Shown: positions 33,659 to 44,586, counted from the stretch's first letter. The stretch: 64,000 nt of DNA from Desulforhabdus amnigena (GCF_027925305.1 NZ_BSDR01000001.1:1701001-1765000), one strand, 5' to 3'. The notes: generated from the letters alone by a model not told the origin. Made by a program: numbers and translations.

Positions 33659-34309
33659 TCAGCAATAACTCCGAATCTTTTCTCTCAGGGATTTCACGGT
33701 AGCCGCAATGTCATCCGCCAACGTGATTTCAGTAACCATCGCTATGCGGCGAGCCCCCTTTTGAAGCACCTGTTCCATATTGGAAGCCTTGATCCCCCCC
33801 ATGACGGTGAAGGGAACCTCCACTTTCGAGCTGATTTCGGCAATGGCATCCGGCCCCAGGAAATAATCGACCCCTTCCTTGGTTTTCGTCGGGAAGACAG
33901 GGCCGATGTTGATATAGTCCGCCCCCTCCCGTTCAGCCCGTTGCGCCTCCTGAACGGAATGAGTCGATGCGCCGATAATGAGTTCGGGAGCAATTTTTCT
34001 CGCTGCAGGCAGCGGCAGATCGTCCTGCCCCAGGTGGACCCCGTCCGCATCCACCGCCAGGGCAATATCCACATGGTTGTTGATAATGAGCAGAAGACCG
34101 GCTTCCAGCGTCATTTCCCGAAACTTGACAGCCAGTTGATAGAGGTCGCGGGCCGAATATTCCTTTTCTCTCAACTGGATGATTCGAGCCCCCCCAGCAA
34201 TCACGCCTTCCAGCACCGCAATATTCGACCTGCCTGCCGACAGTCGTTCACAGGTTACGGGATAAACGTCCACCTGCTCAAACATGGCCTTTCTTTCTTT
34301 TAGATTCAC
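33659..34309 (-). CDS. thiE: Thiamine-phosphate synthase ThiE
   Basis: Condenses HMP pyrophosphate with the thiazole phosphate to give thiamine phosphate. TIM-barrel landmarks are ARIIQLREKEYSARDL, LIINNHVDIALAVDADGVHLGQDDLP, NIGPVFPTKTKEG and VMGGIKASN. The start GTG 34309 directly abuts the thiS stop (TGAGTG) and is preceded by the purine-rich GGTGGGAGGGGG; an ATG at 34285 is an alternative. It is the last gene of the TPP-riboswitch operon. The HMP kinase (ThiD) partner is not in the window. Confidence 0.93.
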   Translation of the reverse strand: MNLKERKAMFEQVDVYPVTCERLSAGRSNIAVLEGVIAGGARIIQLREKEYSARDLYQLAVKFREMTLEAGLLLIINNHVDIALAVDADGVHLGQDDLPLPAARKIAPELIIGASTHSVQEAQRAEREGADYINIGPVFPTKTKEGVDYFLGPDAIAEISSKVEVPFTVMGGIKASNMEQVLQKGARRIAMVTEITLADDIAATVKSLREKIRSYC

Positions 34310-34510
34310 TCAGCCCCCTCCCACCATTCTGATCACTTCAATGGAGTCTCCTTCTCCGACGATTTCTTTATCAAAGTCATCCCGGGCCACGATGTTGAGG
34401 TTCCTTTCCACAGCAACCGCACGAGGATTGACCCCCAGTTCGCACAGCAGTTCAGCGACAGTCATCGGTCCCGGATAGTTTTTCTTTTCTCCGTTCACAG
34501 AGATTTCCAT
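34310..34510 (-). CDS. thiS: Thiamine sulfur carrier ThiS
   Basis: Ubiquitin-fold sulfur carrier, 66 aa. It starts MEISVNGEKK and ends RMVGGG; the terminal Gly-Gly is adenylated by ThiF and thiocarboxylated before sulfur transfer to ThiG. ATG 34510 gives the standard length. A GTG four codons upstream has a better-spaced GGGAG and could be used instead. Confidence 0.9.
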   Translation of the reverse strand: MEISVNGEKKNYPGPMTVAELLCELGVNPRAVAVERNLNIVARDDFDKEIVGEGDSIEVIRMVGGG

Positions 34511-34570
34511 CGTATGGATCACTTCTCCCTTCTCTTTGTGTTTTCTCAGGACCTGTTTGGATATTTTCAT

Positions 34571-34687
34571 AAGAACCTGTTCGAAAACCTTCTATGGACT
34601 TCGAAACACCCCCTTAGTCCCCCCCTCGAGGGGGGAAATGGAAAGAAGGTGTCCACTGCCGAGGAAGGTTTATCGGACAGGTTTTAA
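34571..34687. repeat. Family B MITE-like repeat, copy 3
   Basis: Ends AAGAACCTGTTCGAAAACC and GGTTTATCGGACAGGTTTTAA around a CCCCCCTCGAGGGGGG palindrome. It lies between thiH and thiS, inside the thiamine operon, and begins just upstream of thiS. Confidence 0.85.
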
Positions 34688-34711
34688 GCCATGAAATTCA
34701 GCCGCCTTTTT

Positions 34712-35827
34712 TCAAGACGACAGAAAAGCCGCATCCCAGTCTTTCCAGACGGGATCATAGCCCTTCTGCCGAATGACCTCGACCACTACCTCGGGCGGGC
34801 GCTCATCTGAGATTTTGAATTGCGCTTCCGCCTGCTCCGCACGTGTATATCCACCCGGTTCCGTGCGCGAACCGGCACTCATGCTCGTAACTCCCAGCGG
34901 AATCAGATTGTCTCTGAAAAATGCCGTTTCCCGGGTGGAGAGAACCAGGCCGGCATCGGGCAGGAAGAGGCGCAGGACGGTGAGCATTTGCACCATTTCC
35001 AGATCGGAAACGGGATAGGAGGGTTCAAAGGCGCCGGCGGCCGGCCGAAGACGCGGAAAGGAGATGCTGACGTGTGATTTCCAGAATCGACGTAGGAGAT
35101 ACCGTCCATGCAGGGCCAGGAAAAAAGTCTCCGTGCGCCAGTCGGTCAATCCAAGAAGGGCGCCCAACCCGATACGCCGAAAACCAGCCTCGCCTCCCCG
35201 GTCCGGAGTCTCCAGGCGCCACCTGTAATTGCTCTTCTTCCCGGAGGGATGAAATGTGCCGTAGAGCTTCTCATTGTAGGTCTCCTGAAAAACAACCAGG
35301 CCGTCCACTCCACTTTCGATGAGGGCCTGGTAGTCCTCCGTGGGCATGGGATATATTTCGATGGAAATAGATGGGAACAAAGGCCTCAGCCGCTGCACCA
35401 GCTGAGAGAAATACTCGGTGGGTACGATCTGAGGCGCTTCCCCGGAGACGAGAAGAATATTGCGAAATCCCAGATCACGGATCACTCTGGCTTCCTCTAC
35501 CGCCTCATCCACCGTGAGAGCCAGGCGCTCAATGGAATTTCCGGCATTGAACCCACAGTAAACGCAGCGATTGGTGCAGAAGTTGGACACATACAAAGGA
35601 GCGAAAAGGTGGATCACCTTTCCGAACCTCTGTTCCGTCAGGCGGTGAGACCGCTGAGCGATCTCTTCCAGAAAGGACTCCGCAGCAGGGGAAAGCAGGT
35701 GGATCAGATCTTCAAGCCCCAGAGTCCGGGCCGCAAGGGACCTTTCCACATCTTCCCGGGTGCTGTTCTGAATCGATTTTTGAATGGTATCCCACTCATA
35801 CTCTTTTATTTCATCATAAAAGCTCAT
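34712..35827 (-). CDS. thiH: 2-iminoacetate synthase ThiH
   Basis: Radical SAM tyrosine lyase that makes dehydroglycine for the thiazole ring under anaerobic conditions. The cluster motif is NFCTNRCVYCGF (C-x3-C-x2-C), followed by the ThiH-type LVSGEAPQIVP, VVFQETYNEKLYGTFHPSG and ISFPRLRPA. The 371 aa length is typical. It starts 7 bases after thiG. The presence of ThiH rather than glycine oxidase ThiO is consistent with an anaerobe. Confidence 0.95.
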   Translation of the reverse strand: MSFYDEIKEYEWDTIQKSIQNSTREDVERSLAARTLGLEDLIHLLSPAAESFLEEIAQRSHRLTEQRFGKVIHLFAPLYVSNFCTNRCVYCGFNAGNSIERLALTVDEAVEEARVIRDLGFRNILLVSGEAPQIVPTEYFSQLVQRLRPLFPSISIEIYPMPTEDYQALIESGVDGLVVFQETYNEKLYGTFHPSGKKSNYRWRLETPDRGGEAGFRRIGLGALLGLTDWRTETFFLALHGRYLLRRFWKSHVSISFPRLRPAAGAFEPSYPVSDLEMVQMLTVLRLFLPDAGLVLSTRETAFFRDNLIPLGVTSMSAGSRTEPGGYTRAEQAEAQFKISDERPPEVVVEVIRQKGYDPVWKDWDAAFLSS

Positions 35828-35834
35828 GGCCGTT

Positions 35835-36608
35835 TCACCTCAAGAAACCCGTCAATGGACTGGAGGCCTCGGCCTTCCTGCCGGATCGTCCCAAACCTGC
35901 AAGGTAGGCTTCACGCCCCGCCTCGACTCCCTTTTTGAAAGCGCGCGCCATGCTTTCCGGATCCCTCGCCACAGCTATAGCCGTATTGACGAGCACGGCA
36001 TCCGCCCCCATTTCCATGGCTTCCGCCACGTGAGATGGGGCTCCGAGACCGGCATCCACCACAACAGGAACCGTTGCCTTTTCTATAATGATCTCAATGG
36101 AATCCCTCGTTCTGATCCCTCGGTTGGAACCGATGGGGGAACCAAGAGGCATGATGGTGGCCGTCCCGACCTCTTCCAGCCGTTTGGCAAGTATTGGATC
36201 GGCATTGATGTAGGGAAGAACGACGAAACCTTCCTTCACCAGGATTTCTGCAGCCTTGAGGGTTTCCACCGGGTCAGGAAGCAGATAATGGGGATCGGGG
36301 GTTACCTCCAGTTTGATCCAGGGGTCACATCCCGCCGCCCGCGCAAGTCGCGCCAACCTCACGGCCTCGTCGGCATCCCTGGCCCCTGAGGTGTTGGGAA
36401 GGAGAAGGAAACGGCTGGAATCGATGGCGCTCAAAATATTGTCCTGCGGATTGTCCAGTTCCACCCGCCTCAAGGCAACCGTCACCACTTCGGCACCCGA
36501 AGCGTCTATTGCTTTTTTCATGACCTCGGGCGAGGAAAACTTCCCTGTTCCCATCAAAAGTCGTGAGCCGAAGGTTCGGCCCGCGATGGTCAAAGGTTTA
36601 TCCATCAT
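35835..36608 (-). CDS. thiG: Thiazole synthase ThiG
   Basis: Builds the thiazole phosphate from DXP, ThiS thiocarboxylate and dehydroglycine. It shows [12 protein letters not shown], the Schiff-base lysine segment [31 protein letters not shown] and [20 protein letters not shown]. The start is at ATG 36608 (a second ATG follows immediately), preceded by AAAGGTGG. It overlaps the end of thiF by 11 bases. Confidence 0.95.
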   Translation of the reverse strand: MMDKPLTIAGRTFGSRLLMGTGKFSSPEVMKKAIDASGAEVVTVALRRVELDNPQDNILSAIDSSRFLLLPNTSGARDADEAVRLARLARAAGCDPWIKLEVTPDPHYLLPDPVETLKAAEILVKEGFVVLPYINADPILAKRLEEVGTATIMPLGSPIGSNRGIRTRDSIEIIIEKATVPVVVDAGLGAPSHVAEAMEMGADAVLVNTAIAVARDPESMARAFKKGVEAGREAYLAGLGRSGRKAEASSPLTGFLR

Positions 36609-37410
36609 TTTTACCACCTTTCTGAGTTGAATTACGCATCTGATGTTCCATTTCACATACCCGGCACCGTTTATCCCCGGGAAGTTTCACTTCTCTAAAA
36701 ACCATGGAAAACGCATCCCAGGTGAGCATCCTGCCCACCAGGAGACGGCCGCGCCCCAAAAGGTATTTGATGGCTTCCGTCGCCTGGATCGTACCCAGCA
36801 CACCTGGAAGGCTCCCCAATACTCCGGCCTCATGAGCTGCCTTGACGGCGTCAGGCGGTGGAACGTCTTCAAAAACACATCGAAAACAGGGACCGCCGCC
36901 GGGAACGATGGTCATGGTCTGTCCGTACGTCTCCAGAATTCCAGCATGGGAAAATGCTTTCCCTTGATTCACACAGGCATCGTTGATGAGAAACTTGGAT
37001 TCGAAGTTGTCTGTAGCTTCAATGACAAAGTCGTAGGGGGCAATGATTGTGTCGATGTTCGCCTCGGAAATGCAAAAGGGGTAGAGTTCGATGCGCAGGT
37101 CATCTCGCAGGCGGCTGAGAGTCTCCAGGGCCGACAGGGTTTTTTCCTTCCCCAGATCTGCGTGCCCGTGCAGGATCTGCCTCTGGAGGTTCGACCGCTC
37201 CACCCGGTCGCCATCCACAATTCCAATCTCGCCCACACCGCATGCTGCAAGATAAAAGAGGGCAGGACTTCCCAGCCCCCCTGCCCCGATGACCAGCACC
37301 CGGCTCTGGAGGAGCTTGAGCTGCCCGGCTTCTCCAATCTCTTTCAGGAGGATATTTCGCCGGTACATCTCCCTTTGAGACTCACTCAATCCATTCTTTG
37401 CTTTCGACAT
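36598..37410 (-). CDS. thiF: Sulfur-carrier adenylyltransferase ThiF
   Basis: E1-like enzyme that adenylates the ThiS C-terminus. It has the nucleotide-binding [18 protein letters not shown], the [13 protein letters not shown] motif, and two zinc-binding CxxC pairs (CFRC and CRVC). The start at ATG 37410 lies directly after the U-tract of the leader terminator, and no separate ribosome binding site is visible, so a slightly different start is possible. First gene of the thiF-G-H-S-E operon. Confidence 0.9.
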   Translation of the reverse strand: MSKAKNGLSESQREMYRRNILLKEIGEAGQLKLLQSRVLVIGAGGLGSPALFYLAACGVGEIGIVDGDRVERSNLQRQILHGHADLGKEKTLSALETLSRLRDDLRIELYPFCISEANIDTIIAPYDFVIEATDNFESKFLINDACVNQGKAFSHAGILETYGQTMTIVPGGGPCFRCVFEDVPPPDAVKAAHEAGVLGSLPGVLGTIQATEAIKYLLGRGRLLVGRMLTWDAFSMVFREVKLPGDKRCRVCEMEHQMRNSTQKGGKNDG

Positions 37411-37445
37411 AAAAAAAGACCGTTTCCCCATACGGGAAACGGTCC
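37411..37445 (-). terminator. Intrinsic terminator of the TPP riboswitch
   Basis: On the minus strand GACCGTTTCCC pairs with GGGAAACGGTC-type sequence across a short GTAT loop, then seven T directly before the thiF ATG. This is the expression platform of the upstream riboswitch. Confidence 0.85.
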
Positions 37446-37484
37446 AAAAAAGTGAGCTCAGAATAACTTCCTTACCCACAACCA

Positions 37485-37556
<72 letters not shown>

Positions 37557-37763
37557 CGGCTGCTTAAATTGTCTTTATAAAAGACTCATCGAAGAAGATG
37601 AAACCAAAGCCTCAGTTCATTTCCTCTTCGAATCTCTCTTGAGATTAAAATTACTATGCCACATGACAGAGGGATTTTCAACCCGCTTTTCCAAAGGAAT
37701 AGCAATTCTCGTTTTGGATGCATCTATGATATCGGCATTTCCGACATCCCCCTCAAGGGGGGC

Positions 37764-38031
37764 AATGTTGTTGACTTAATGTACCCCGGTGAAAACCTGA
37801 GTCCATAAGGTATTGATTTTCCTGAATTCATGCTTTCGCCGGAATGACGATCGGAGCTTAAGTACCTGATCAGAAGTTATTTGACATTTTTGGTGGTTAT
37901 ATTACGTCATTCCGGCATGCTTTTAGCCGGAATCCAGCCACACGGCACATTTTCTGGATACCGGCTTTCGCCGGTATGACGATGTAAAAATGTTAAGAAA
38001 TTTTTGTCCAGGTATTTAAGTCAACAACATT
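37764..38031. mobile_element. 268-bp nested MITE-like element
   Basis: Perfect 16-base terminal inverted repeats (AATGTTGTTGACTTAA and complement) and no coding capacity. It is inserted in the C/G core of a family D repeat and itself contains a family E repeat. Confidence 0.75.
37861..38016. repeat. Family E MITE-like repeat, copy 3
   Basis: Left end AGTACCTGATCAGAAGTTATT, right end AAATTTTTGTCCAGGTA, with GTCATTCCGGCATGC and GGATACCGGCTTTCGCCGG inside. It is the innermost layer of a three-level nest. Confidence 0.78.
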
Positions 38032-38118
38032 ATTGTCGAGGGGGGGGCAGGGGGGTGTTACAGATTTTTCAAAATGCGAATTCCATCAAAAGGGAAGCCT
38101 CCCGCCCCATTTCATGAG

Positions 38119-39486
38119 CTATCCCTCCGGCTTGGGTGCAAGCTGTTCAAGATCCTTTTCCAACGTGGATATTTTGGGAGACTTCATTTTCACCGCTTCA
38201 AGGGTCCCATCCCTCTCAACCCAAACCAGTACGGAATCGGCATGCTCCTTTTCGATCTTCTGCCAGCTCAAAGTGACCCTTTTTGTATCCTTGTCCCATA
38301 AGGAAACCTTTCCATAGGTTTTTTCAGGCAGGGGGGGGACGGGCTCGACCTTTTCCAGGTACTCATCATCGGCCAACTCCCACAGGATGCCCTGAACGCG
38401 CCACGGCTCCTTGAGCGTCTTCAGACGGTTGTCACCTTCCTTGAAAGCCCATTTGTCCTTCTCCTCAGAAACCACATCCCCCCGGACTTCCCCAAGTTGC
38501 CATTGAAGGCGGGTGACTTCGTCCCTTCGGAACCCCAGAAGCGAACGGTCTTCCAATGCATGAAGATCCCTGGGAAGCTCTTCGAGAATCGAAGATGGAG
38601 CCTCCACGACGCCGGCGAGCTGAGAACTCACTGCAGCCACGAATTCCTTATTCTTTTCCAAGACATCACTCAGGAGCAACTCCACCGGTTTATCTTCCTT
38701 CAATTGCAGGTCGACCTTCACCCTTGGGGGCTCCAGACCGTGGCTCTCCAAACGAGTGCGCTCATTTTCCAGAAAATCCTCAGCCCGCAGCCAACTGATC
38801 TGGTCCAGCATGTTCTGAACCTTGCCCGGCTTGATCCTGAGATCCTTCCGATCCGGATCGGTCCAACTCCTCCCGTCCGACTCCCGCTCCACATAGATGG
38901 AATTCCCATCGTTCCATGTCACCCGAACCTTCAGCACATCCTCCGGCTTGAAAGCAAACAGGTTCTTTTTCCTGAGATCATTGGCGCTTTTGTTCAGTTC
39001 CCCTCCGTTTTGCTCGCTCACGAGGAACAGATCCGGCTGTCCATCGACCCTGGCATAATAGCCGTCCTGGGAAGGATTCTTATCTCCAAGCCATATCTCC
39101 GACCAATGCTCCCCGGTTTTAAAACGTACCTTGAGAAAAGGTTCCTCCAGGCCATAGGGCTTCAGGTCTTCGGGCTTCTCCGCGACCTTCCTTTCCCTTT
39201 CGAGGCCGGCGATGGTTTCCAGGAGGCTTTCCACAGCCAGACCATCCACATCCGTCTGGACAGGCTCCAGGATCTTCCATTGCCCTTCTTTGGTCAATTT
39301 GACACTGGGACGGCCTTTGGCGTCGATCTCCAGGGAATGAACATCAGCCGGCTGAATATGGAAAATTTTCCTGGCTTCTTTCTCCCCGGCCTCCTTTTCT
39401 TTCTTCTTGACGACTTCAAAATAATAGAAATAGCCGCCCACCAACAATAAAACGACAAGATAGATGATTGATTTACGCCATCTCAT
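38119..39486 (-). CDS. DUF4340-domain protein of an ABC-exporter operon
   Basis: 455 aa, with one N-terminal membrane helix (IIYLVVLLLVGGYFYYF) and a long periplasm-facing region of repeated DUF4340-like units: segments of the kind DVHSLEIDAKGRPSVKLTKEG...W.I..P recur through the protein. DUF4340 proteins commonly accompany Gld-type ABC transporters, but their biochemical role is not established. ATG 39486 overlaps the GldG-like stop codon (ATGA), showing translational coupling. Last gene of the operon. Confidence 0.8.
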   Translation of the reverse strand: MRWRKSIIYLVVLLLVGGYFYYFEVVKKKEKEAGEKEARKIFHIQPADVHSLEIDAKGRPSVKLTKEGQWKILEPVQTDVDGLAVESLLETIAGLERERKVAEKPEDLKPYGLEEPFLKVRFKTGEHWSEIWLGDKNPSQDGYYARVDGQPDLFLVSEQNGGELNKSANDLRKKNLFAFKPEDVLKVRVTWNDGNSIYVERESDGRSWTDPDRKDLRIKPGKVQNMLDQISWLRAEDFLENERTRLESHGLEPPRVKVDLQLKEDKPVELLLSDVLEKNKEFVAAVSSQLAGVVEAPSSILEELPRDLHALEDRSLLGFRRDEVTRLQWQLGEVRGDVVSEEKDKWAFKEGDNRLKTLKEPWRVQGILWELADDEYLEKVEPVPPLPEKTYGKVSLWDKDTKRVTLSWQKIEKEHADSVLVWVERDGTLEAVKMKSPKISTLEKDLEQLAPKPEG

Positions 39487-40928
39487 CGCTGCGACCTCCG
39501 AACACGGTAAACGACCAGGCCGGACAGGATGACAATCAACGGAACAACCACAAGGACCATCCATACCAGCAGATAGAATTGATTCTGCGTCAGCAGGAGA
39601 GGACGCCCCTGGCTTTCCTTGCGCTCGATTGTGATGAGGTTTTCATCTCCGGCCAGAAAATTGACCATATTCAAGAAAAGATCCGCATTGCCTGAAAGCC
39701 CGAAATAAGAGTTGGCCACAAAATCCGAATCGCCGCTTACGAGCAGATAACCCTTTGCAGCTCCCTTGCCTGTATCATCATTCTTCTTTTCTTCCCGGTC
39801 CCCAGCCGAAGATCCCCCGGCCCCCTCCGCATTGAATTCCCGAGGATCAATTTCAGCCGCCACCGCCAGGGGCACCGGTCCGGACAGATCTTCCTTCTCA
39901 TCAAATCCGACCTTGTGCTGCTCCTCGAGAAGCTTCAGGTTTGTTTCCGCCCAGGCATCCTGCGATGTTGACGCCAGAGCCTCTACCTCGACCCCCTTGG
40001 GAAGCGGGTTCATGATCCTCACCGAACGGGCCTCTGGATAAAAGGTGGCGATATTGAAATTCTGCGTGATTTTGTGGTGACCATACTTGGCAGCCAGCGG
40101 CATGAGGTAGTTGCCGCCGAAGATCCCCACCGATTCATCGACGATGATATCGTCTTTCAGCTCGATTCCGTGAGCTTTGAGAAAGTCCCTCAGCCCCCCG
40201 TCCCGGTATGGATCCAGGAGCACGAAAACCTTTCCCCCCTCGTTCAAGTATGTGTTGAGACGCTTCACTTCTTCCGGGAAAACAGGTTTTTCCGGTCCCC
40301 CGATAATGACCATGGCTGCGTCCCGGGGGACTTCATTCTTTTGCATGAGATTCAGATCGGCCACCACATAATTGTCTTTTTCAAGAGCAGACCGGGCATG
40401 GGCATAGCCGTTCTTGTCTTCCAACTGCGAAGAATGTTCCCCATGGCCTGTGAGGAAGTAAATCTTTTTCTGCTCTTTCGTGGTCAGCTTGAGGAAAGCA
40501 TTGGTCAGGTTCTCTTCGTCGATGTTCTGGATGGATTGTTTTTTCCCGTACCCTTCCAGCACCAGTGTTCCGTAATTGCGAATTTCATAACGCCGGGCTA
40601 CATCCGGCTGCCGGTCCGGGTCGATGAACTCATAGCTGATTTTTTTATTGAAGTACCGGTAGGTCTCCAGAAGCTCTCTGGCCTGCATTTCCTGAGGCGA
40701 TGATGTTGGGAAAAACGCCTTGATTTCAACTGGTTGATCCAGAGTTTTCAGGATGTTTCGTGTTTGTTCCGCCAAGGTGTATCGCCCCGATTCCGTAAGA
40801 TCCACGCGCCATGGATGCTCTTCCGCAATGAGTGCAATAAAAACCAGAATCCCCAAAAAGAAGAGTGTCGAAACCACCGAATTGGAACCATAGCTCCAGA
40901 TTCGGTTTCGTTTTTTCTTATCCGGCAT
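39483..40928 (-). CDS. GldG-like auxiliary protein of ABC transporter
   Basis: 481 aa membrane-anchored protein. It has an N-terminal helix (STLFFLGILVFIALIAEE), then the family segments WRVDLTESGRYTLAEQT, YEFIDPDRQPDVARRYEI and YFLTGHGEHS, and a C-terminal helix (YLLVWMVLVVVPLIVILSGL) before VYRVRRSQR. This is the GldG / ABC_transp_aux arrangement. It acts with the permease and ATPase upstream; substrate unknown. The 134-base gap upstream has no gene. Confidence 0.83.
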   Translation of the reverse strand: MPDKKKRNRIWSYGSNSVVSTLFFLGILVFIALIAEEHPWRVDLTESGRYTLAEQTRNILKTLDQPVEIKAFFPTSSPQEMQARELLETYRYFNKKISYEFIDPDRQPDVARRYEIRNYGTLVLEGYGKKQSIQNIDEENLTNAFLKLTTKEQKKIYFLTGHGEHSSQLEDKNGYAHARSALEKDNYVVADLNLMQKNEVPRDAAMVIIGGPEKPVFPEEVKRLNTYLNEGGKVFVLLDPYRDGGLRDFLKAHGIELKDDIIVDESVGIFGGNYLMPLAAKYGHHKITQNFNIATFYPEARSVRIMNPLPKGVEVEALASTSQDAWAETNLKLLEEQHKVGFDEKEDLSGPVPLAVAAEIDPREFNAEGAGGSSAGDREEKKNDDTGKGAAKGYLLVSGDSDFVANSYFGLSGNADLFLNMVNFLAGDENLITIERKESQGRPLLLTQNQFYLLVWMVLVVVPLIVILSGLVVYRVRRSQR

Positions 40929-41062
40929 GATTCATTTCACCTCTCTATTCAAAAAGGGTTGAGTTTTGCGGGACTCGGCCGCCTCCTGGGGGGCCGGAAT
41001 TCGAGGACCACTCCCTTTCAAGGCTCCCCGCTGTGTCTCCTGCACTCAAGCCCCTGTTTTCT

Positions 41063-41833
41063 TTACCCTCTCCAGCGATAGGATTCCATCTGCCTCAAGG
41101 TGAGGAATAGAAAAAACAGCACAAAAAGCAGGTAATAGAGGAAGTCCCGCGAATCCAATACGCCTTTGGTGAAGCTGTCGAAATGATTGGTTACGGACAG
41201 GTATTCGATGATTACGGCCATCGATGGATTGACAAGAGACTTGATCCAACCGATCACCCAGAACATGAGCAGAGCACCGAAGGAAAGAACGGCGGCAATG
41301 ATCTGATTTTGAGTGAGGGAGGAAGTGAAGGTCCCCAAGGCGAGAAAAGCGCCTCCCAAGAGGAATATGCCGATATAACAGCTAAATACAGCTTTCCAGT
41401 TGGGATTGGAGATATAGCCGAGCAGCATTATTCCGGGGAGTGTTCCCGCCAGAATGGCGACAAAGGCGGTCGTCACCGCTGCAAATTTCGCCAGAACTGT
41501 GGAGCCGTCGGTAACGGGGTAGGTGAAGAGGAGTTCGAGTGTCCCCGTTTTGCGCTCTTCTGCGTAAAGGCGCATGGTCAAAAGAGGTGAAATCAGGAGC
41601 AGCACGACACTCACGTTGAGGAAAAAGGGACGCAGGACCATCTCCGCCAGATTGAGCTGGCTTGCCATCATGGGATTCTGACTCGCCTGAAAACTGAGCA
41701 AGTTGAAGTAGGCGACATTGCTATAAAAAAAATATCCGCTGATGAGCAGGAACGTGAATGCCACGACATAAAAAATGGGAGATGCAAAGAGACTGTAGAG
41801 TTCCTTGCGATAAACAGACACGAAACCTTTCAT
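41063..41833 (-). CDS. ABC-2 type permease, GldF-like
   Basis: 256 aa membrane permease with about six helices, starting VYRKELYSLFASPIFYVVAF and containing MRLYAEERKTGTLELLFTYPV, the usual ABC-2/GldF cytoplasmic motif. It overlaps the ATPase stop by 4 bases (ATGA). It forms the channel of the exporter with the ATPase at 41830. Confidence 0.88.
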   Translation of the reverse strand: MKGFVSVYRKELYSLFASPIFYVVAFTFLLISGYFFYSNVAYFNLLSFQASQNPMMASQLNLAEMVLRPFFLNVSVVLLLISPLLTMRLYAEERKTGTLELLFTYPVTDGSTVLAKFAAVTTAFVAILAGTLPGIMLLGYISNPNWKAVFSCYIGIFLLGGAFLALGTFTSSLTQNQIIAAVLSFGALLMFWVIGWIKSLVNPSMAVIIEYLSVTNHFDSFTKGVLDSRDFLYYLLFVLFFLFLTLRQMESYRWRG

Positions 41834-42780
41834 GATTGCATTTCCTCCCGTGACGACTCTTCAGTCACTAATTGCATGAAAATATCTTCCAGACTGAGAT
41901 CGACCATCTTGAGCTCCAGCAGATCGGCCCCCTGGTCCACCACAACGCGGGCTATTTCGGGCCGTAAATCTCTGGCGCGGTCCGTTTCCACCACAAGGCG
42001 TCCGCCGTTTACGCTGTCTCGGCTCACCTTCTGCACACCTTCCAGCGCTTCCAAAGAAGCGATGACCCCCGAGGGTTCTCCTTTTATCTCTAAAGAGACA
42101 TGGGAAGACTTCTGAAGTTGACTGGTGAGAGCGGCGGGACTGTCGGTCGCCACGATCTGTCCTTTATTGATGATCAACACCCGCTGACAGATCTGCGCCA
42201 CTTCAGGAAGGATGTGGCTGCTCAATAAAATGGTGTGCTCTTCCCGCAATTCACGGATAAGGCGCCGGATTTCTATGATCTGAGTCGGATCGAGGCCGAT
42301 ACTCGGTTCATCCAGAATCAAGACCGATGGATTGTTCAGGAGGGCTTGCGCCAATCCCACCCTCTGTTTGTAGCCTTTGGACAAATGGCCGATGATCCGG
42401 TGGGCCACCTTTTCCAGACCGCAGATGCCGATCACCCTCCGAATTTCACTTTCCATCCTCTTCGCTTCGACCCCTTTTGCTCCGGCCGCAAACCTGAGAA
42501 ACCGCCTCACGGACAGATCCAGGTAAAGAGGTACATTTTCCGGAAGATACCCAACCTTTCTTCGCACCTCCAGAGACTGCTCCAGGCAGTCCAGACCGTC
42601 TATACGTGCCACACCCGCCGTAGGCGGCATAAAACAGGTCAGAATACGAATCGTCGTGGATTTACCCGCTCCATTGGGCCCGAGAAAGCCGACCACTTCA
42701 CCCTGTTTGACCTGAAAGCTCACATCACGTATGGCCGGCAGAGAACCATAGAACTTGCTCAGTCCTTCCGCTTCAATCAT
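41830..42780 (-). CDS. ABC transporter ATPase, GldA-like
   Basis: ATPase of an ABC-2 exporter, about 316 aa. Walker A is GFLGPNGAGKSTT, signature LSKGYKQRVGLAQALL, Walker B SVLILDEPSIGLD, switch HILPEV. A C-terminal extension of about 80 residues follows the core. ATG 42780 (MIEAEG) is preceded by AAGGATGGG; ATG 42789 is an alternative. First gene of the four-gene exporter operon. In Bacteroidetes the homologous Gld system serves gliding, but outside that phylum the cargo is unknown. Confidence 0.9.
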   Translation of the reverse strand: MIEAEGLSKFYGSLPAIRDVSFQVKQGEVVGFLGPNGAGKSTTIRILTCFMPPTAGVARIDGLDCLEQSLEVRRKVGYLPENVPLYLDLSVRRFLRFAAGAKGVEAKRMESEIRRVIGICGLEKVAHRIIGHLSKGYKQRVGLAQALLNNPSVLILDEPSIGLDPTQIIEIRRLIRELREEHTILLSSHILPEVAQICQRVLIINKGQIVATDSPAALTSQLQKSSHVSLEIKGEPSGVIASLEALEGVQKVSRDSVNGGRLVVETDRARDLRPEIARVVVDQGADLLELKMVDLSLEDIFMQLVTEESSREEMQS

Positions 42781-42842
42781 ACTTCCCATCCTTGAATTTA
42801 TTTTCTGTTGGATTTGCTACAGATGTATTTCTTTGAGGTTTA

Positions 42843-43064
42843 TCAAGAGGTATAAAGAGTCACCTGCCGGTTCTCGCGAACCGTTTTGGTGCCCAATGAA
42901 GTCGCGCACCGCCTACAGAGATATTCATGCAGTTCTCCATCGGGCAGAACCAGTAGAAGACGACTCCTTACAGGCATAGCTCTCTTGCAGTGAGGGCAGT
43001 AAAGTTCCGAAGCCTTGAAATCCCCATACTGCCCGGAAGCCACTGTTCGCAACAATTCACTCAC
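42843..43064 (-). CDS. Small zinc-ribbon protein
   Basis: 73 aa with two cysteine pairs, CPHCK and CRRC, spaced like a zinc ribbon, and a C-terminal strand-rich tail. The start codon is GTG 43064. It follows dnaJ by 27 bases and precedes the ABC operon by 62 bases, so it could belong to either. Function unknown. Confidence 0.65.
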   Translation of the reverse strand: MSELLRTVASGQYGDFKASELYCPHCKRAMPVRSRLLLVLPDGELHEYLCRRCATSLGTKTVRENRQVTLYTS

Positions 43065-43091
43065 CCCCTGTCGTTCTCATCTCAAATGATT

Positions 43092-44279
<1,188 letters not shown>

Positions 44280-44430
44280 TCAGCATCTATAAAATGATAA
44301 AAACAGAAAGCATCCGGCAGGCCACTCATAAACATGCACCAGAGCATTGTCAAGCCTGGAGGGATGATCGCGAGCCTATGGTTCTTCTAACCCTTTTGAC
44401 TTTCCAGCAAACCCTGCGGCCTTTTACCAA

Positions 44431-44586
44431 GTATCTGGACAGAAATTCATCAATACTTTCAAACCGTCATAGCGGCGAAAGCCGGTATGCGGAGAATGTA
44501 CCGTGTGGTTGGATTCCGGCTAAAAGCTTGCCGGAACGACGTAACCTTCAACTACCAGGAATGTTGAATAATTTCTGGCCAGGTAC
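44431..44586. repeat. Family E MITE-like repeat, copy 4
   Basis: Ends GTATCTGGACAGAAATTC and ATAATTTCTGGCCAGGTAC with GGCGAAAGCCGG inside; reverse orientation to copies 2 and 3. It fills most of the 403-base gap between dnaJ and the next minus-strand gene; no gene is seen there. Confidence 0.78.

Larger units (their letters stand above)
37701..38083. repeat. Family D repeat, copy 2, split by a nested element
   Basis: Left end AGCAATTCTCGTTTTGG, right end CAAAATGCGAATT. The two halves are separated by an inserted element at 37764-38031. The region 37557-38118 carries no supported gene. Confidence 0.72.
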
